Shown here piece by piece: positions 24,492 through 35,300 of a stretch of DNA of 64,000 nt (the stretch's first letter is position 1; every line of letters begins with the position of its first letter). The notes beneath the pieces are model-generated. The model ran no database searches. It was not told the origin of the DNA and saw only the letters and a program-made list of their open reading frames with translations. The DNA comes from Globisporangium splendens (lineage: Eukaryota; Oomycota; Peronosporomycetes; Pythiales; Pythiaceae), in contig VFIW01000016.1 of NCBI GenBank assembly GCA_006386115.1, positions 186,001-250,000 on the forward strand. The letters run 5' to 3'. The position numbers and the translations under genes were made by a program.

Positions 24492-26258
24492 ATGCTCAAC
24501 CACCACCACCCGCTGAGCGCCGGTCTCGAGTCCGCTGCCAGCGCTAGCAGCGCCCCGTCCTCCAGCACCAGCAGCTCGGCGCAGCACCAGTTCCCCAGCA
24601 GCGGATACGCGTACCCCCAGCAGCATCCACAGGCACAGGCACATTACCAGCCAGCGTCCTCCCTCGACGCCATGGGGCGACCCCACTTGGATACATACTA
24701 CCCGAGCCAGCAGCAGCAGCATCCCTACGCGGCGTCGTACTATGCAGCACCGCACCACATCCAGACCCAGTACGCTTCGTCGGCCATGCATCCGTCGTCT
24801 CTGAAGCGCAAGTCGCCTGGAGCCATGTCGTCGAGCCCGCACTCGTCGTCCTCGGTCGCGTCGACGTCGACGTCGCCGATGCACCTGAACTTCGGCCACG
24901 ACAAACTCTGCGACGTGTGCTACCACCCAGACCCGGTCCTGTTTGTCGCCACGTGTGGCCACTTGTTCCACTCGCGGTGCGTGCACGTGTGGCCGCTGAC
25001 CAAGTGCCCCGTGTGTGACATCGCGACGTCACAGCTCAGCGTGCTCAAGATCGACATGAACGCGCAGATCGACACGCGTAGTGGAAAGTGGACCCGTGCC
25101 GAGGAGAAGTTCATTGACTGCATCCTCACCGAGTTTGACCGCAACAGCTTCCCTCTCGCGAACGGCACACCCGTGCGCCTGGTGCTCGCGAAGTTGCTCA
25201 ACTGCTCGACGATGCGGCTGTCCAAGAAGTTCCAGAAGAACGCGCTCGGCAAGCGCACGTTCCGCATCGCCAAGCCCGCCAAGGGCGAGGTTGCGCTCGA
25301 GTTCAACCGTCACGACCACGTCGTGCGCCAGAAGGAGTTTTCGCGCCTCGAAGCCATCTTCCGCCACGAACTTGTCGAGCAGTACCGGCGTGAGAACAAC
25401 ACGGACGAAGGCGCGTACGTCGAGACGCAGGACCTGCGCCACGCCGTCAAGCAGTTCTGGGTCATTAACTTCCTCAAGCTCGCGGTGCTCATCGGCCAGC
25501 CCGTGCACGGTCTCGACGTCTCGGACTCGAAGAAGAAGAAGCAGGCGCTGCTGATGCTCCGCAACGGCCAGTTTGACGAACTGCTCTCGTGGAACAGCTC
25601 ACCGGTCAACACGCCGACGATCTCGCCGATGCCACACCTCACAAACGCGGAGAACACGCCTTGGAACGGCGGTGCTTATGGCGTTGGCGCCCACGCTCAG
25701 GCCATGGAAATGAGCCACGAACAGCAGCCAGTAAAGAAGATGCGTACCCCGGAGAGCATGGCGCGCGGTGCTGTGAGCTGCGACGTCGACGTCGCGCACT
25801 TTGAGATCCAGCCGCCACCACCCATGGCACCTGTCACCACGACCTACGAGTACGGCAAGACGTCGCCGCATTCCTATGCCGAGCAGCAGCACTACGCTGC
25901 TGCAGGTCCAGGCTACTCGCGCGTCGCGTACGGCGGCCACTACGCGAGCATCAAGTCGGAGAAGCACGAGGGCCACCAGCAGCCTCCGCACTATGGCGGC
26001 ATAGCGCACTCTGGACCAGCGACAGCAGCGTACCGCAGCAGCAGCTACCAGAGTTCGTCGGAAAACCCTGGCAGCCACCACGGGCAGCAGCATCCAGCGC
26101 ACGGCCAGCAGGGTCCTCCCCACGGCCACCACGGGCAGCAGGCGTACCCTTGGGACGAGCTGCTGGACGACATCAGTGGCTCGGAGCCGAACGCGGGGCA
26201 GGGACAGGTGGTCGTCGACCCGGCGCTGCAGGCCTGGTCCAACCTGCACATCATGTGA
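24492..26258 (+). CDS. RING-finger protein with a conserved helical DNA-binding-like domain
   Basis: 588 aa, single exon, ATG at 24492. Residues 1-135 are Ser/Gln/His/Pro-rich. Residues ~138-178 form a RING: CDVCYHPDPVLFVATCGHLF, HSRC, then KCPVCD, suggesting ubiquitin-ligase activity. It is followed by GKWTRAEEKFIDCILTEFDR, GTPVRLVLAKLLNCSTMRLS and KKFQKNALGKRTF (~197-260). This W-T-x-x-E-E ... L-N-C-x-x-x-R-x-S-K-K pattern I know from many uncharacterised stramenopile (diatom and oomycete) proteins, and it resembles a divergent SANT/Myb-like module. A further conserved helical region runs to ~380. The C-terminal ~200 residues are disordered (His/Gln/Pro/Tyr-rich). A nuclear regulator with E3 activity is a reasonable inference. 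About 400 bases upstream carry no second gene. Confidence 0.7.
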   Translation: MLNHHHPLSAGLESAASASSAPSSSTSSSAQHQFPSSGYAYPQQHPQAQAHYQPASSLDAMGRPHLDTYYPSQQQQHPYAASYYAAPHHIQTQYASSAMHPSSLKRKSPGAMSSSPHSSSSVASTSTSPMHLNFGHDKLCDVCYHPDPVLFVATCGHLFHSRCVHVWPLTKCPVCDIATSQLSVLKIDMNAQIDTRSGKWTRAEEKFIDCILTEFDRNSFPLANGTPVRLVLAKLLNCSTMRLSKKFQKNALGKRTFRIAKPAKGEVALEFNRHDHVVRQKEFSRLEAIFRHELVEQYRRENNTDEGAYVETQDLRHAVKQFWVINFLKLAVLIGQPVHGLDVSDSKKKKQALLMLRNGQFDELLSWNSSPVNTPTISPMPHLTNAENTPWNGGAYGVGAHAQAMEMSHEQQPVKKMRTPESMARGAVSCDVDVAHFEIQPPPPMAPVTTTYEYGKTSPHSYAEQQHYAAAGPGYSRVAYGGHYASIKSEKHEGHQQPPHYGGIAHSGPATAAYRSSSYQSSSENPGSHHGQQHPAHGQQGPPHGHHGQQAYPWDELLDDISGSEPNAGQGQVVVDPALQAWSNLHIM

Positions 26259-26644
26259 GCGCCGCCAGCTTACCTGTAGAGACACGTGGATCCACCACCA
26301 TGTTGTTGTTTTCCATTTTCTGCTTCTTGTTTGATCTTCTTGTGTTTTGTGAGTTCCCCCGGCATAGTATTTAAAGGGAAATCCCCCGTTTTTGTCAATA
26401 CAACCACATAAAGCGTACGCACCCATTGTAGTTTCCCCATAATGGCCGTTTATGAGGCGCATAATCGCATTCCCGCAAAGCCACTTTGCTACAATCGCAA
26501 TGCCGCATTTTTTGGATTCCGCGAATGGAAGGGAAACCTGCAACATGGGAAACTCACATTCGCGCGACCTTCGTGACACCTTCGTGACACATTGCAACGG
26601 TCATTGCGCCAAAATCATCCAATTCGGCTCAGTTGGACGTCACG

Positions 26645-29292
26645 ATGATGCAGCAGATGCTTCGTCGGCGCGCGGCCGCCGCGTGCGTGAATCACGTCCT
26701 CGGTGGCGGCCGCTCGCTGTCGATACTGGGCACGATCTTCGGCATCGGCGAGTTCGAAGGCGCCCGCGACCAGTCGCTGCGCGCGACGACCAGCAAGCTG
26801 CAAGCGTACGACCTGGCGCTGCTCGAGGTGTGTGTGCGATGACATTCTGGTGGTTATGCCGTGCTTTTGTCCGCATGCTGTGTATGTATTGGCACTGTGC
26901 GGATGCTCTAGCGAACGCGTCGTATGTGTTTGTGTTCATGTGTATGTGATCTTTAATCTGGATGGTGATGGTGTCATTAGTATGTGGGGATGAACTCGCA
27001 TCCAAAGCACATGCTGCGAAAGGTATGAGCAGCAATAGCATTTACGATGAGAGAAACCCCATGCAAGCACAGCTATCGTCTGGTACTCATTACGCTATTC
27101 TATATGCCATGCTATTAGGTGCTCGAGGACGACGAGAATTTCCTCATGGGTCATGTGCTTGTCGGCGCGAGTCAGTGCCTCTCGCCACTCATGCACCAAG
27201 ACTCCCTCGATGCCGCGGCTAAAGCCAGCACCGCAGCTACGCTTGCGCAAACGAATCGTAATGCAGTCATTTGCGTTTATATATATATATATATATATGA
27301 TGCGCGTTTATAGCCTAACTAATGCATTGTATCTCTGCAGAAAACACGACGGTTGTCGAGAAACTGCACGTGTTGGCGCTCGACGCCATGGTGAATGGAC
27401 GCTACCGAGAGGCGACGGTCATCTACGAGACGATCTTGTTGCAGGGCCACCGCGACCTGCTTGCACTACGCTGCAGCTTCGACCTCTACCTGCTTTTGGG
27501 GTACGTTGCGTTTGGTTGGGAATGCATTTGGCAATTAATGACGTTGCGATTGTCCGTTTTCCTGAGTAAAGCGACTACAAGAACGTGCTGTCGACCGTCA
27601 CGCGCCGCTTGCCGTCGTGGTCTCCAAACGACCTAGGTACGAAAACGCGGATGTATACAAGCGACTTTACATGGAGGGGCTCACGTAAGACGGTGTTGTT
27701 TGCTTTTGTACATTGCCAGGTTATAGCCACTTGCTCTCGATGCAAGCGTACGGTCTCCAAGTAGACGGCAAGTTGGATGCCGCAGAGCATTTGACCGAAA
27801 AGGCGATCTCGATGAATGGAAACGATCGTTGGGCATGTACGTGCTCATTAATCTGCACTCTGACGCTTGAGAACAGCTCTGACATGTACTAATTTCACTT
27901 ATCGCTACCTATATGTAGTCCATACGATGCTGCACATTCTCGAAGCGCGTGGGAATGCCAACCACGGCGCCAGTTATGCGCTCCAGCACAGAGTACGTCG
28001 TGTTCTGCGTTTGCCATTTCGATGTGGTGTATGATCCCCCTTACTGTGTTGTATGTGCTGACCCAAACCTTTATTGCGTGCAGGAGATATTTGATAACGA
28101 TGGTCCGTTGGAGCGCCACATGTATTTTCAATGGGCGCTGTATCTGCTCGACCTGGGTCGATACGACCGCATTGAGAAGTTCCTCGAAGTCAACATCTTC
28201 CAGCAGCGTGTGAGCCAACCGCATGCGGCACCGACGCTACGTGATGCTACTCAATTGTTCTGGCGATTGCACTTTGCCGGCCAAGACACGACCGAGTTGC
28301 GCCAGCAGCTTTACGACGCATGGACTTCCATTTCGGAGGATGAAGAAGAACAACGCGTCGTGTTTTCGCCCGTTACCAAGATTATGTGCCATGTACGGAT
28401 TCCAAACGAGGGAGTTGACTTGAGCAAAAGCTGTGGATGCTCACAACTATTGATTTCATGTGTAAAATGCATTCGTGTAGAGCATTTTGTCCTCGTTTGG
28501 GGAAGATGCAGTGCCTGCGATCCAACGAGCGCCCCAGAAACCCGTGGATCTTGTGCAGCTAGAGGCAACGTTGGGCGTGCCTCCGATCCAGTTCAGCTTT
28601 GCGCCATCGTCCGCAGGTTAGTGCATTTGCTTTGACGCTTGCATTGTCCTTGAAGTGGCTTTTTCCCGAGTCTATCTTCCCTTGAACTCATTGTCGCTAT
28701 CTTTGTCATGAAATAGCCGAGTTTGACGCTGTCTTTAACGGCGTCTGCCAAGGTTTTGCGGCATATTCAAAGGTAGCGAGTCAATGAGCGAATGATTCAT
28801 GTGCCGCTTCTTTCACTGACCTATTAAATGCGTATTATCTGCATAGGGTGAATACAAAGAAGCGACGAAATTGCTCTTGCCTGTGCGTGGCAACCTCCGC
28901 GTTCTCGGTGGAACGCCAGTGGAGCATGAAATCGTCGATCTGCTTCTCGTGGAATGGTAAGTTGAGGCATTTAACAAGTGTTTGCAAAAGGAAACAGGTT
29001 GTATCTCACTCACCTATTTCATTATAGTGCAAGCAGATGCGAAGACTTGACTCTGGCCAAACTTCTCCTCAACGAAAGGTACGGAGCACTCTACAATTGC
29101 ACACACAAATCAGTGCGTTAAGCATTTTGTATCGCCTTTTCTTGTAGATTGAGTCTGCGCTCGCAGAGTGCGCAAGTCTGGAGCACGTACTCGCGCGTCT
29201 TTGAGTCCATCGGCGATTCCTCGGCACTCCGCGACGCGCAAAACATGAGCTACGTGCTTGGTCTCGGCCAGGGCGGCAACCAGACCAACTGA
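26645..29292 (+). CDS. TTC38: Tetratricopeptide repeat protein 38 (TTC38) homologue
   Basis: Twelve exons: 26645-26827, 27119-27257, 27341-27500, 27572-27636, 27720-27836, 27919-27992, 28084-28392, 28481-28616, 28717-28772, 28847-28956, 29028-29078, 29148-29292. All phases close to 514 aa; donors are mostly GTACGT, GTACGG or GTAAGT. The start MMQQMLRRR follows a TTG/ACG stretch with no earlier ATG. TTC38-type blocks: ENFLMGHVLVGASQCL, EKLHVLALDAMVNGRYREA, LPSWSPNDLGYSHLLSMQAY, WAFHTMLHILEARG, HMYFQWALYLLDLGRYD and KLLLPVRGNLRVLGGTPVEH. These are helical TPR-like pairs over the whole protein. The human protein is similar in length (469 aa); its cellular role is undefined. (AT)n occurs in intron 2 near 27277-27298. 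Confidence 0.92.
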
Positions 29293-29587
29293 AGGGTGTC
29301 GTCATAGAGAGACACTGCTCCTGTAAACACACAGCTCACTCTCCATTAGATCTGGTGCTTTTCTACATGCAGCAACGATAAAAAAAGAAGAAGAGGATTT
29401 AGAGAAACAATCGTCGAGCTGCAAAATGTATCCATGTGTCAATCCCTTGTCAGTGACAAGTTGTCACACGTCACAGATTTTGTGTCGAATTTTATGTGGC
29501 AAACCTTTATTTTTGGTTGCAGTTGGTGTCACCCGCCATTTTTTGCGCGCCATTTTCGCTTGCAGGCGCAATTTACAGGCACACACC

Positions 29588-32068
29588 ATGGCGTCGAAGC
29601 GCATTTTCCGCGCGTGCAAGCTGCAGGGCCTCTCACTGCACGCCGACGCGCTGCAGCGTCTCACGCAGGAGCTCACCAAGTGCGTCTGCTCTCTGTGCAC
29701 GTGACACTATATATGGTGTTCTGTATGGCTGACTAACGCGTGTGAGCGTGATTCACAAATGAAATGTCTGCAGTGAGCCTTCATTGGAGCTGGACGACGT
29801 GATCTATGCGATCAAGAACAGCATCGATAAGAGCAAGAGTACGTATTAAATAACGCATATATGCTGCGCTAGCTCATGTCAATTATGGTGGTGCCATTGG
29901 GTGCTTAATTGTTGCAATTGCATACAAACTATGCTGTTGTAGTGACGACGTCGGTGGTGTCGCTCGAAGCGCTCGAGAGCGCGCTGGACACGCTGCTTGC
30001 GGTGTCGTCGGAGAACCAGTTTGACGCGATCCAGGTGTTCAACGCATTCGAGACGCCCAAACTGCACTACAGTTCGCACACCAGCTCGTACGAGCTTAAG
30101 AGCGACGCGCATCGACGCATCCACGCAAGTCCCGAGTACCGCATCAATCTGCTTCGCGATCGGTACGTTGTTGCTGTCGTTGTGTGTGCACTGCACGCAT
30201 TTGCAATGCACTCATATGCTGGTTTGTGCTGCTGTTTGTGTAGATTCATCTCTGTGGATCTGCGTGTGAAGCGGAACAAAATGTTTGCGCCACCGGCCGT
30301 CGCCGTCTCGAATGCCGTCGAATACATCGAGGTGAGATACGAACTCAAATTCCTGCGCTGACTGCCGTGTTTCGCATATTTTAGTGACGCCATTTGCATG
30401 TGTTTGGCTGGTAGCTCTCGCGCATTGAGTCGCTGCTCGGCGTCACAGGTATGAAGCGCGTGATCGGGATGATCGGCCAGGACGAACGCAAGCGCGTGTA
30501 CTTGGAGGATCTCACGTCGCGCATCTACGTCGACCTCACAAACGCGGTACGTACGCATAGTGGTCTGTCATTATCATTCCAGAGGAATCGCCGTCCTTAC
30601 GCTTTTCATATCCTCTATCTAGACGTACACCAATGGGCTGTTTACGATCAACTGCGTGGTGTTGGTGGAGGGTGAAGTCATTGATGACGTGCTTCATGTC
30701 CATGTACGTTTGCAAAGACCATGTATAATGTCCTTTTATTGTCTTTCTTGAGGATAAAGTGACCTTTATACCTCCATTTCGTGCCATAATGTCACAGTCC
30801 ATGGGGTTCCCGCCGCCAGAACCAAAAGCGCAGTCGCTCGAAGTGTTGAGTGGCATTGACCCACTCGGCGTTGAGGTCTCTGCGCAGCAGCTGGAGCAAA
30901 TCCGAGAACTCGAAGCCGGAGACCACCACGCGACATTCATCGTGCTCTCGGATGTGCACCTGGACGACCCGCAGGTGATGAAGCACCTCGACGTGCTCTT
31001 CCAAGGCCTGGAGGCTGTGATGCCATCATTGTTTATCCTCATGGGCGACTTCATGTCCTCGTCGATCGGTGGCGGCGCGGGCTCCAACTCGCTGCAAGAC
31101 CTGAAAGAGTACTTTGACGAGCTGGCGAATTTGATCCTCAAGTACCCACGCCTCGCAGAGTTCTCAAAGTTCGTGCTCGTCCCGGGACCAAACGACCCAG
31201 GCTCATCCAAAGCATTTCCTCGCCACCCTGTGCGTAACCAGGGCACTGTCCGGTATTGCAGTTGAGTGGATTTTACTAACTTGCTTGATGTGTGCGTTGC
31301 TTCGTAGCTGCCAACGATTTGCACGCAGGATTTGATGCGAAGAGTGGCAAACTTGACGTGTGCGACGAATCCATGCAGGTTAGTAGCAGTCAAGTCTCAG
31401 TGCGTAAGTGCAGATGCTTGTGCTGATAAACTCTCTTTTGGGATCTGCTGGCTACTCTGTACTTTGCAGAATACGCTACTATACACAAGACATTGTGATT
31501 TTCCGGGATGATCTTCACCAGAAGATGCAGCGCCATGCACTTCTCCCAGTGCTCCCTGACCAGGATGAGGATGACGCTATTGATGTCGATGATGAGGACG
31601 ACGGCTCTCGACGCACGTCGACGCACGTCGACGTCTCCAAGCACGTACGTTTCAAGATGACAATGGTTAGGAAAGTGAAGTGGCATTTTTCGATTGCTAA
31701 CTCGGAGTTGTTTGTGGTATCTATGCAGTTGGTGAAAACGATCATCGATCAAGCCCACTTGTGTCCGCTGCCGTTCATGGCCTGCCCGATCAACTGGGCC
31801 TTTGACTCATCTCTCCAGCTTTTCCCATTGCCTGACGTGGTACGTGATCAATGGCAGCATTACCGAGATGAATGATGTAATATCTAACCGTGTTGTTATG
31901 TTTGTTTTGTTTCATCACCTTTAGTTGATTCTCGGCGACTCCACAGAGCAATTCCAGTTGGGCTACTCGTCCGTTGCGGTCTTCCATCCTGGTCCGTTCC
32001 ACGTCGACTTTTCTTTCGTGCTGTATCGCCCAAGTACGAATGCCACCGAGTTCAGTCGCGTGGAATAA
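29588..32068 (+). CDS. POLE2: DNA polymerase epsilon subunit 2 (Dpb2/POLE2)
   Basis: Eleven exons: 29588-29679, 29774-29838, 29943-30162, 30244-30331, 30415-30546, 30623-30703, 30798-31229, 31308-31378, 31470-31644, 31729-31839, 31925-32068; all phases close to 536 aa. It is the B subunit of the leading-strand polymerase and part of the CMG-bound replisome. The N-terminal ~75 residues match the Dpb2 N-terminal helical domain (MASKRIFRACKLQGLSLHAD). An OB-like region follows (LSRIESLLGVTGMKR), then the inactive calcineurin-type phosphoesterase fold: FIVLSDVHLDDPQVMKHLDV, LFILMGDFMS, KFVLVPGPNDPGSSKAFPRH, CATNPCR, YYTQDIVIFRDDLHQKM, CPINWAFDSSLQLFPLPDV and AVFHPGPFHVDFSFVLYRPS. An acidic insert (DQDEDDAIDVDDEDDG) interrupts the late phosphoesterase domain. 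Upstream, CCATTTTTTGCGCGCCATTT near 29540 could be its core promoter. Confidence 0.95.
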
Positions 32069-32335
32069 ACAGCGCAAGGCATAAAGGTGGCGGTAATGCT
32101 TTTTTTCTTTTCTCGAATCGGATTTATGAATTCAATACATGGCTAGAGGCAATGAACGATGACGGTCCGCAGTATCCGCTGTTGCTATGCTAACCCATGT
32201 TATTCTCAGCTTTCGGTCCATGAAACAGCTGAGAAAAGAGCATCGTTTCGACAGTGTGCTTGGCTATTTATTGCCTGCTTGCTTCAAAATGCCAGCGACG
32301 AATGAACAAGAGCCGCGTCGTTCGGCTCAAGCAGG

Positions 32336-35300
32336 ATGGGGGAACCAGCGGCACGCAATTTTGTCTCGCAATGGACTCATGATCATACCCAGGATCGAGA
32401 AATCGACGAACGCACTCCGGACATCAAATGGCAAAGCGTCCAGCGAGTGGCGACGAGAAATCAGCACCAGATATTTGTTCGTGAATTCGAGGTTGAAAGT
32501 CTTTACACGACCGAGGCAGCTCCGCAGTGGCTGCGAAGAGCACAGCCTTTCGATCGACGACGTGAAGCTCGGCATAGTATTAAGTCAATGCAACTTGATG
32601 TCGGCGACGTCCTTGAAAACGACGGAGCACGTAGAGATAGTGCAGAAAACGCGCCACACGAAGCTGTTCACATGGGATATTCACCTGAAAACGCAATGAG
32701 AGAACATGTGGTCAAGCGAGTTCGACCCCAGTCTGCATCTGCAACGTGGCCATCCGCTTCAAGAGACGCAACATTTGATTGGGATACGACAAGACGCATC
32801 CGTCCTCAATCTGCAAAAGTTCAACGATCGGTTAACGACTCTGCCGATGATCGGAAGGAGCTGCTTGCCTCCATGATGCCGCAGGAGATGAAGGACTCCA
32901 AGTGGACCGAAATGTTGTTTCGAAGTCCAGGCTTCCAGCAAACCAATTTGATCAAACTGGAGCAGGAAACGTATCAGCTACTTCAGAGCATCTTCAAGAA
33001 GGAGCGTGCCAAGTCGCAACAAATTTCGCCAAAGCCAAGAAAAGCATCTGCAAACACCAGAGGTGGAGTTGAGAGACCAACGAAAGCGAGCGAGGCAAAG
33101 CAAATAAAAAAGAAGAAGAAAGAGGAGAGTGCGTTGCCATGCAGAAGCGGATTGCATATGGCAGGAAATCGAAAGCTTGTGCATCAGGATATCTGCTCTA
33201 CAAAGGGTGATACTACAGAACAGCGAGAGGAAACGAAGCCCCCTCGAAGCACCAGTGGCCACAACGATCGCTCTTTCGGACGAAGGAAAGCACACGAGAG
33301 AAACAAACGGCCAATGCGTTCGCTGAACCAAATGGAGAGTCAGCATTCCACTCGCAAACAAATCCACGGCCAAGTGGAGTCAACCGCTGCAGATAATCCA
33401 GCAACTAGCAACCCAACCAGTTTAGGCGAAGGAAGCATCCGGCGCGACAGAATTGGCCTTCTGGAATTGGGCTTGTTCCTGGGTTTTGATGCAAGCAAAG
33501 CAAAAGTTAAGCACTGGAGGCCAAGTCAAGAAAAGCCGGCAAGACCTACTAAAAGTGCCGAAAAGCAGTCTACGAGATTGAGTACTACGAACATCAAGAA
33601 GGAGGAGCATTCTGACAGCAACCAAACGTCACAGAATGCAAGTTGTCCCGGTAATTCACTGGTTGCTCGCCCGCTACTAGACCAGGTTGATTCAGAAACA
33701 CGCCGTGTGGGAATTACTGTTCTTGGTGAACTCTCCTGACTCCAATCAGAGTTTGCTTGAGGATGACGCGTTTCATCGGGAGCTGCTCTTGCTTGACTTG
33801 GAGACCATGCCGTCGCAAGCTTTGTTGGACTCGAATATCGAATCCAGCCATTCAAGGACACATCGTTGCGATCTAAATGAAGAGCATCTTGAGGCTGGTA
33901 AAGGCGCGTTGGAGTCGGAACACGAATCGATGTCTGGTGGAGGTGACGATCCGAAGCCAGTGCGTGAATTAGATGCGGTTGAGTTTCCTGGTGCCGATGA
34001 TCCGACCGATTCAGGAGCTAGTGCGGAGATTGAGCTCGTTCATGCATATTCGAAAGTGCTTGACGGCTCCGTGCTAGAACTAGAAATCGTGCGTACGGCA
34101 CATCGAAACGTCTCCATTGGAAATAGCGATCCTGGGCTCGCTCCTGAACTACAGGATGACGAAGATGCCGCTGTTGACGTCGAAAGTAAAGAGCAACTTG
34201 CCGAAACCAGCCATGATCCTCCCGTGAAGCAAAGTAATGATGGCGGACTAGAACGAATTGATCTATGCAAGCCACCCAAGCCAGTCACTGAAGTCAGCAG
34301 TCCTCAAACAGAACTTGGTGGATACGTTGAGGAACGTGGTGCTCAGAAAATGCGACTAGAGTCCACGTCAGATGATCTAAACTATGCGCACAGCTCTCCT
34401 GGTATCAACACAAGCGATTCTGCCGTAGTAAACAACGCCAGGAGAGCGTTCAAGCAGAACCAAGAGATTGTCAAAAGTTGCGATGCAAAGCGAGAACTCA
34501 GTTATGATACCAGTAGCCACCCGTGCGGTCGGATTGAGCCGCCAACCACTCCTGACATTGCGGATGATGTTCTGCAGTGCGACGACAAACCTGGTGGTAT
34601 GGGGAATGAATATCTTGCAGTAGAGGCAATGGGCGACTCCTGCCTGACAGAAGAGAATAATCAAGTATGCGAAGAGTTCACCTACAGTGAGATTCAGGCC
34701 AAACAATACCGTTTGCAAGACGAGCGTGTACAGGAAGCGGAGGACGTCGGTGAGTGCTCGCTGGATTCTATAACGAAACAAGCGAAGCAGCTCAGTGAAG
34801 GTGAGCAAATCGTCTCAGCAGCACACGATCATATTTTCCAAGTGGCAGTCAATCAAGAACTGAGTGACGAGGTGGCACTTGGCGAACAGTTTGAACGCAG
34901 CGCAACGAGCAACTCGCACCCTAGTCATAACTTTCCCGAAGTCCAACAACATATGAGTAATGCAAACGTACTCCAAGTGGATCCTGAGTGCTGCTCTCAA
35001 GTGAGTAGTGATCATGACGTTGACGTTTTGCTCGATGGGGAGATAAGGCGCAGTGACGATATCGATCCAAGAGATGACGAGCTGGATTCATGCTCGGAGT
35101 ATGATGCTTTACCATCAGCTGGAAAGCCACAAGAAACGAGCGAACCTGACTTCGGCAGCCTGGTAGTCTCCGAGGATTTTGCTGAGCCGTCCAGTATTGC
35201 GTGCAAGATCTCGGATCCATTCGATTCCGCAGTATACGGGGCGACCATTAGTGATAGTAATATGCGCTCAGGAAATAGCACTGATGATGGTGAATCGGCA

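Noticed and set aside
24474..26597. Several long frames antisense or out of frame to the RING gene
   Set aside because: They mirror its biased codons and carry low-complexity Arg/Ala sequence only.
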